In this document: piece after piece, positions 61,942 through 64,000 of the stretch
Position numbering within the stretch: the stretch's first letter is position 1
Layout: the number at the start of each line of letters is the position of its first letter
NCBI GenBank assembly: GCA_963803425.1
Contig: CAWDMA010000001.1
Coordinates: 1-64,000, forward strand
DNA length: 64,000 bases
Origin: DASPWW01 sp963803425
Lineage (GTDB): Bacteria; Actinomycetota; Thermoleophilia; Solirubrobacterales; 70-9
Direction: 5' to 3'
Program-made: the position numbers and the translations under genes
Notes under the pieces: generated by a model
The model's database searches: none
What the model was told of the DNA's origin: nothing
Seen by the model: the letters and a program-made list of their open reading frames with translations, nothing else

Positions 61942-62704
61942 CTTCGAGCTGGGTGGGAGAGGCTGGCGATCGCGACTGATCGTCGGCACCGGAGGGTTCC
62001 GGTCGCTGCACGACCTGGCGGTCGCGGTGGAGGCATCCGGAACCGAGATCGTCACGGTCGCGCTGCGGCGGGTCGACCCTTCCTCGAACGGGTCGGTGCT
62101 CGACGTGATCGACCGGCTCGGGGCGTTCGCGCTCCCCAACACCGCAGGCTGCTATACGGCCCGCGACGCGGTTCGCACCGCCCGGCTCGCCCGGGAGGCG
62201 TTCGAGACCGACTGGATCAAGCTCGAGGTGATCGGCGACGACCGCACCCTGTTCCCGGACGCGGTGGAGCTGCTCGACGCCGCCGAGACCCTCGTCGGCG
62301 ACGGGTTCACCGTGCTCCCGTACACGAACGACGACCCGATCCTCGCTCGCCGGCTGGAGGAGGCGGGGTGCGCCGCGGTGATGCCGCTGGGCTCACCGAT
62401 CGGGTCGGGGATGGGGATCCGCAACCCGTACAACATCCGGATCGTGATCGAGCAGTCGAGCGTGCCCGTGATCCTGGACGCCGGAATCGGGACGGCGTCG
62501 GACGCGGCGCTCGCGATGGAGCTGGGCTGCGAGGGAGTGCTGCTGTCGAGCTCGGTCGCCCGGGCCGAGGACCCGGCCCGGATGGCGGGCGCGATGCGCG
62601 CCGCGGTCGAAGCCGGGTACGAGGCCCGCCGTGCCGGCCGGATCGCCAGGAAGCTGCACGCAACCGCATCGACTCCGGACGAGGGCCTGCCGAACCTGTC
62701 CTGA
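61934..62704 (+). CDS. thiG: thiazole synthase
   Basis: This 256-aa TIM-barrel enzyme condenses DXP, ThiS-thiocarboxylate and iminoglycine. LIVGTGGFRSLHDLAVAVEA, EIVTVALRRV, LPNTAGCYTARDAVRTARLA, WIKLEVIGDDRTLFPD (catalytic Lys) and LGSPIGSGMGIRNPYNIRIV are intact. Usual length. It is the last gene of the riboswitch-controlled operon; the region after its stop holds two hairpin repeats that could end transcription. Confidence 0.95.
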   Translation: MGSFELGGRGWRSRLIVGTGGFRSLHDLAVAVEASGTEIVTVALRRVDPSSNGSVLDVIDRLGAFALPNTAGCYTARDAVRTARLAREAFETDWIKLEVIGDDRTLFPDAVELLDAAETLVGDGFTVLPYTNDDPILARRLEEAGCAAVMPLGSPIGSGMGIRNPYNIRIVIEQSSVPVILDAGIGTASDAALAMELGCEGVLLSSSVARAEDPARMAGAMRAAVEAGYEARRAGRIARKLHATASTPDEGLPNLS

Positions 62705-62720
62705 CGAGCTCCTAACTGAC

Positions 62721-62757
62721 CGCGCAGAAGCGGACGCGAAGCGGAGCATTCTGCGCG
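62721..62757. repeat. dispersed hairpin repeat, copy h (perfect 9-bp stem)
   Basis: The stem CGCGCAGAA/TTCTGCGCG encloses the 19-nt loop GCGGACGCGAAGCGGAGCA. This is the clearest copy and defines the loop consensus. It lies between the convergent thiG and sigma-factor genes. Confidence 0.8.
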
Positions 62758-62764
62758 ATTGACT

Positions 62765-62790
62765 CCGCGGACGCGAAGCGGAGCACGCGG
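62765..62790. repeat. dispersed hairpin repeat, copy i (5-bp stem)
   Basis: The stem CCGCG/CGCGG encloses GACGCGAAGCGGAGCA. It lies directly next to copy h in the same orientation, but with an unrelated stem sequence. Confidence 0.75.
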
Positions 62791-62802
62791 CAGGCTCGGT
62801 CT

Positions 62803-64000
62803 CTACTTCTTCGGGAGGAGGCCGCCGAGACCGGTCTTGGAGGTGACGTTGTTGACCGTGTCGTTGACCTTGCTCACGCTGTTGTTGACGTTGTTCGTCG
62901 TGTTGTCGACGACGTCGTTGACTGTGTCGGCGAGCCCGCCTCCGCCACCGACGGTGTCGGTGACGCTCTCCACGCCGGAGCCGCCGTCCCCGCCGCCGGT
63001 CCCCGCGCCGGCGCCGGCGCCGGTCCCGGTCCCGGCGCCCGGCGCCGCCACCGCCCGATCGCCGGCCGTGCCCTGGCCGCCGCCCGTGCCGGCGCTTCCG
63101 CCGCCGCTCCCGTGGCTTCCGCCGGAGCCCGCGTCGGAGCGGTGCTGACCGTCGCCGCCACCGGCGGAGCCCCTCCCCGACACCGGCGCGGAGCCGGGGC
63201 GCTGCTTGGCGCTCGCCACAGGCGAAGTCGCAGCCCGATCGCCGCCTCCCGATCCGGTGTGGCCGGCGGCTTCGTACGCCCCGACTCCGGCGAGCACCGC
63301 GACCAGCGCGGCGCCCGCCTTCAGCGCGGCCGTGCCACCCGCGGACGCGCCGCCGCCGGCGATCGCCGCGGCAAGGCCGCCGCCGCCGGCCGCGCCGCCG
63401 CCGGCCGCCAGCACGCTCTTCAGCAACGCCGCCGCGGCCGCGGCGGGCAGCGGGGGAGCGAGCACCGAGAGATCGCCACGCCTCGCCCGCATCCCGCGTT
63501 CGAAGGCGCGGCACTCTCCGCAGCTGCGGAGGTGGGCGCGGAGCCGGCGGCCGCGCAGCACGCGGCGGTCATCCGCCGAGATCGATCGACGGACCGCCTC
63601 ACACGCCATCCCTCGCCCCTCCTCGAGCTGGTGCAGGGCGTCGCGCGCCTCGTACACGCTCTGCTTCGCGGCTGACGGGGAGCTGTCCAGAGCGGTGCCG
63701 ATCTCGTCGTAGTCGAGGCCCGTGAGCTCGCGCATGACCAGCGCGCTGCGCTGCTTCTCGGGCAGCTCCGCGAGGTCCGATACGAGATTGCGGAGCCGGT
63801 CGCGAGTCTCCTCGTCGCGGTGGCGCGGGTCGACCAGCTCGTCGACGTTCTCGACAGGCGAGGCGGGCGCCCGCCGGCGCAGCAGCGAGATCGACTCGTT
63901 GCGCGCGATCCGGTACAGCCACGGCTTCAGCGTGATCTCCCTGGTCTCCCCGGGAAGCGCCGCGAGCGCCTTCGCCATCGCGCTCTGCAGTGCGTCCCGG
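62803..64000 (-). CDS. ECF-type sigma factor fused to zinc-finger, helix and Gly-rich tail; 5' end outside window
   Basis: The frame is open to the right edge (RDALQSAMAKAL before the first internal ATG), so the 5' end is missing. Sigma region 2 end: ITLKPWLYRIARNESISLLR. Region 4: LAELPEKQRSALVMRELTGL, DYDEIGTALDSSPSAAKQSV. Then an anti-sigma-like zinc finger (HLRSCGECRAF, H-x3-C-x2-C) and a helix (~190-245, Ala/Gly-rich). A long Gly/Ser/Thr low-complexity region and an Asn/Val/Asp repeat tail (TVNDVVDNTTNNVNN) end it. Sigma factors with fused zf-HC2 and membrane parts are known in actinobacteria; the tail here is unusual. Confidence 0.85.
   Translation of the reverse strand, partial: RDALQSAMAKALAALPGETREITLKPWLYRIARNESISLLRRRAPASPVENVDELVDPRHRDEETRDRLRNLVSDLAELPEKQRSALVMRELTGLDYDEIGTALDSSPSAAKQSVYEARDALHQLEEGRGMACEAVRRSISADDRRVLRGRRLRAHLRSCGECRAFERGMRARRGDLSVLAPPLPAAAAAALLKSVLAAGGGAAGGGGLAAAIAGGGASAGGTAALKAGAALVAVLAGVGAYEAAGHTGSGGGDRAATSPVASAKQRPGSAPVSGRGSAGGGDGQHRSDAGSGGSHGSGGGSAGTGGGQGTAGDRAVAAPGAGTGTGAGAGAGTGGGDGGSGVESVTDTVGGGGGLADTVNDVVDNTTNNVNNSVSKVNDTVNNVTSKTGLGGLLPKK

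Noticed and set aside
62721..62790. Two adjacent hairpins as a minimal CRISPR array
   Set aside because: Only two units, unequal stems, no spacers of constant length and no cas genes.

Overview
This is a very GC-rich actinobacterial chromosome segment. It has many GTG starts, stop/start overlaps of the ATGA and GTGA type, a FtsW/RodA-PBP-PASTA kinase cluster, actinobacterial-style exopolysaccharide genes and a TPP riboswitch. The gene content and several lineage-flavoured proteins (tandem LytR_C proteins, an acidic protein ending in a conserved DRLWFE-type tail) suggest class Thermoleophilia (Solirubrobacterales/Gaiellales-like). That placement is inference; the window holds no rRNA or marker that I can compare.

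Layout. 0-6.4 kb: cell-wall growth and signalling (ftsW/rodA end, PBP, PASTA kinase, ddl, then a convergent second Ser/Thr kinase with a different extracellular domain). 6.5-10.4 kb: DsbA-fold protein, HAD phosphatase, purM-uppP-DedA. 10.4-23.6 kb: a surface-polysaccharide cluster (two GT4-type and two GT2 glycosyltransferases, nucleotide-sugar dehydratase, two LytR_C membrane proteins, O-antigen-ligase-type polymerase, Wzx-type flippase, polyprenyl-phosphate sugar transferase, FemAB/GNAT-type enzyme). 23.6-30.9 kb: PGRP amidase, DUF3105, FAD oxidoreductase, alpha/beta hydrolase, GT1, PP2C/SpoIIE phosphatase. 30.9-34.3 kb: an EthA-like monooxygenase and Zn-alcohol dehydrogenase, divergent from a TetR regulator with a 29-bp palindromic operator between them. 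34.3-40 kb: small accessory genes, a FUSC transporter, and a lower-GC stretch in which small genes alternate with degenerate copies of a tRNA-Ala 3' end next to the real tRNA. 40.2-48 kb: acidic protein, glutamate dehydrogenase, 5'-truncated ammonium transporter, tRNA-Ala, two-component system, rhomboid protease. 48-59.2 kb: lipoate/pyruvate-dehydrogenase block (lipA, lipB, pdhA, pdhB, E2, lpdA) with an MMPL transporter. 59.2-62.7 kb: thiamine genes (thiE, TPP riboswitch, thiOSG). 62.8-64 kb: the 3' part of an ECF-type sigma factor fused to an anti-sigma-like zinc finger and a Gly-rich tail.

Functional links. The lipoylation genes modify E2 of the adjacent pyruvate dehydrogenase, whose E1 uses the TPP made with the nearby thiamine genes. 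UppP, the sugar transferase, flippase and polymerase all act on undecaprenyl carriers. The amidase and the PBP/ddl/kinase genes act on peptidoglycan.

Two general features stand out. First, a short dispersed hairpin (variable stem, conserved loop GCGGACGCGAAGCGGAGCA or its complement) occurs about nine times, mostly in gaps between genes. Second, many genes, including lipA, E2 and a two-component pair, are broken by single-base indels while the protein sequence stays intact in the alternative frame. I read most of these as sequencing or assembly errors, densest at 30.4-33.4 kb.
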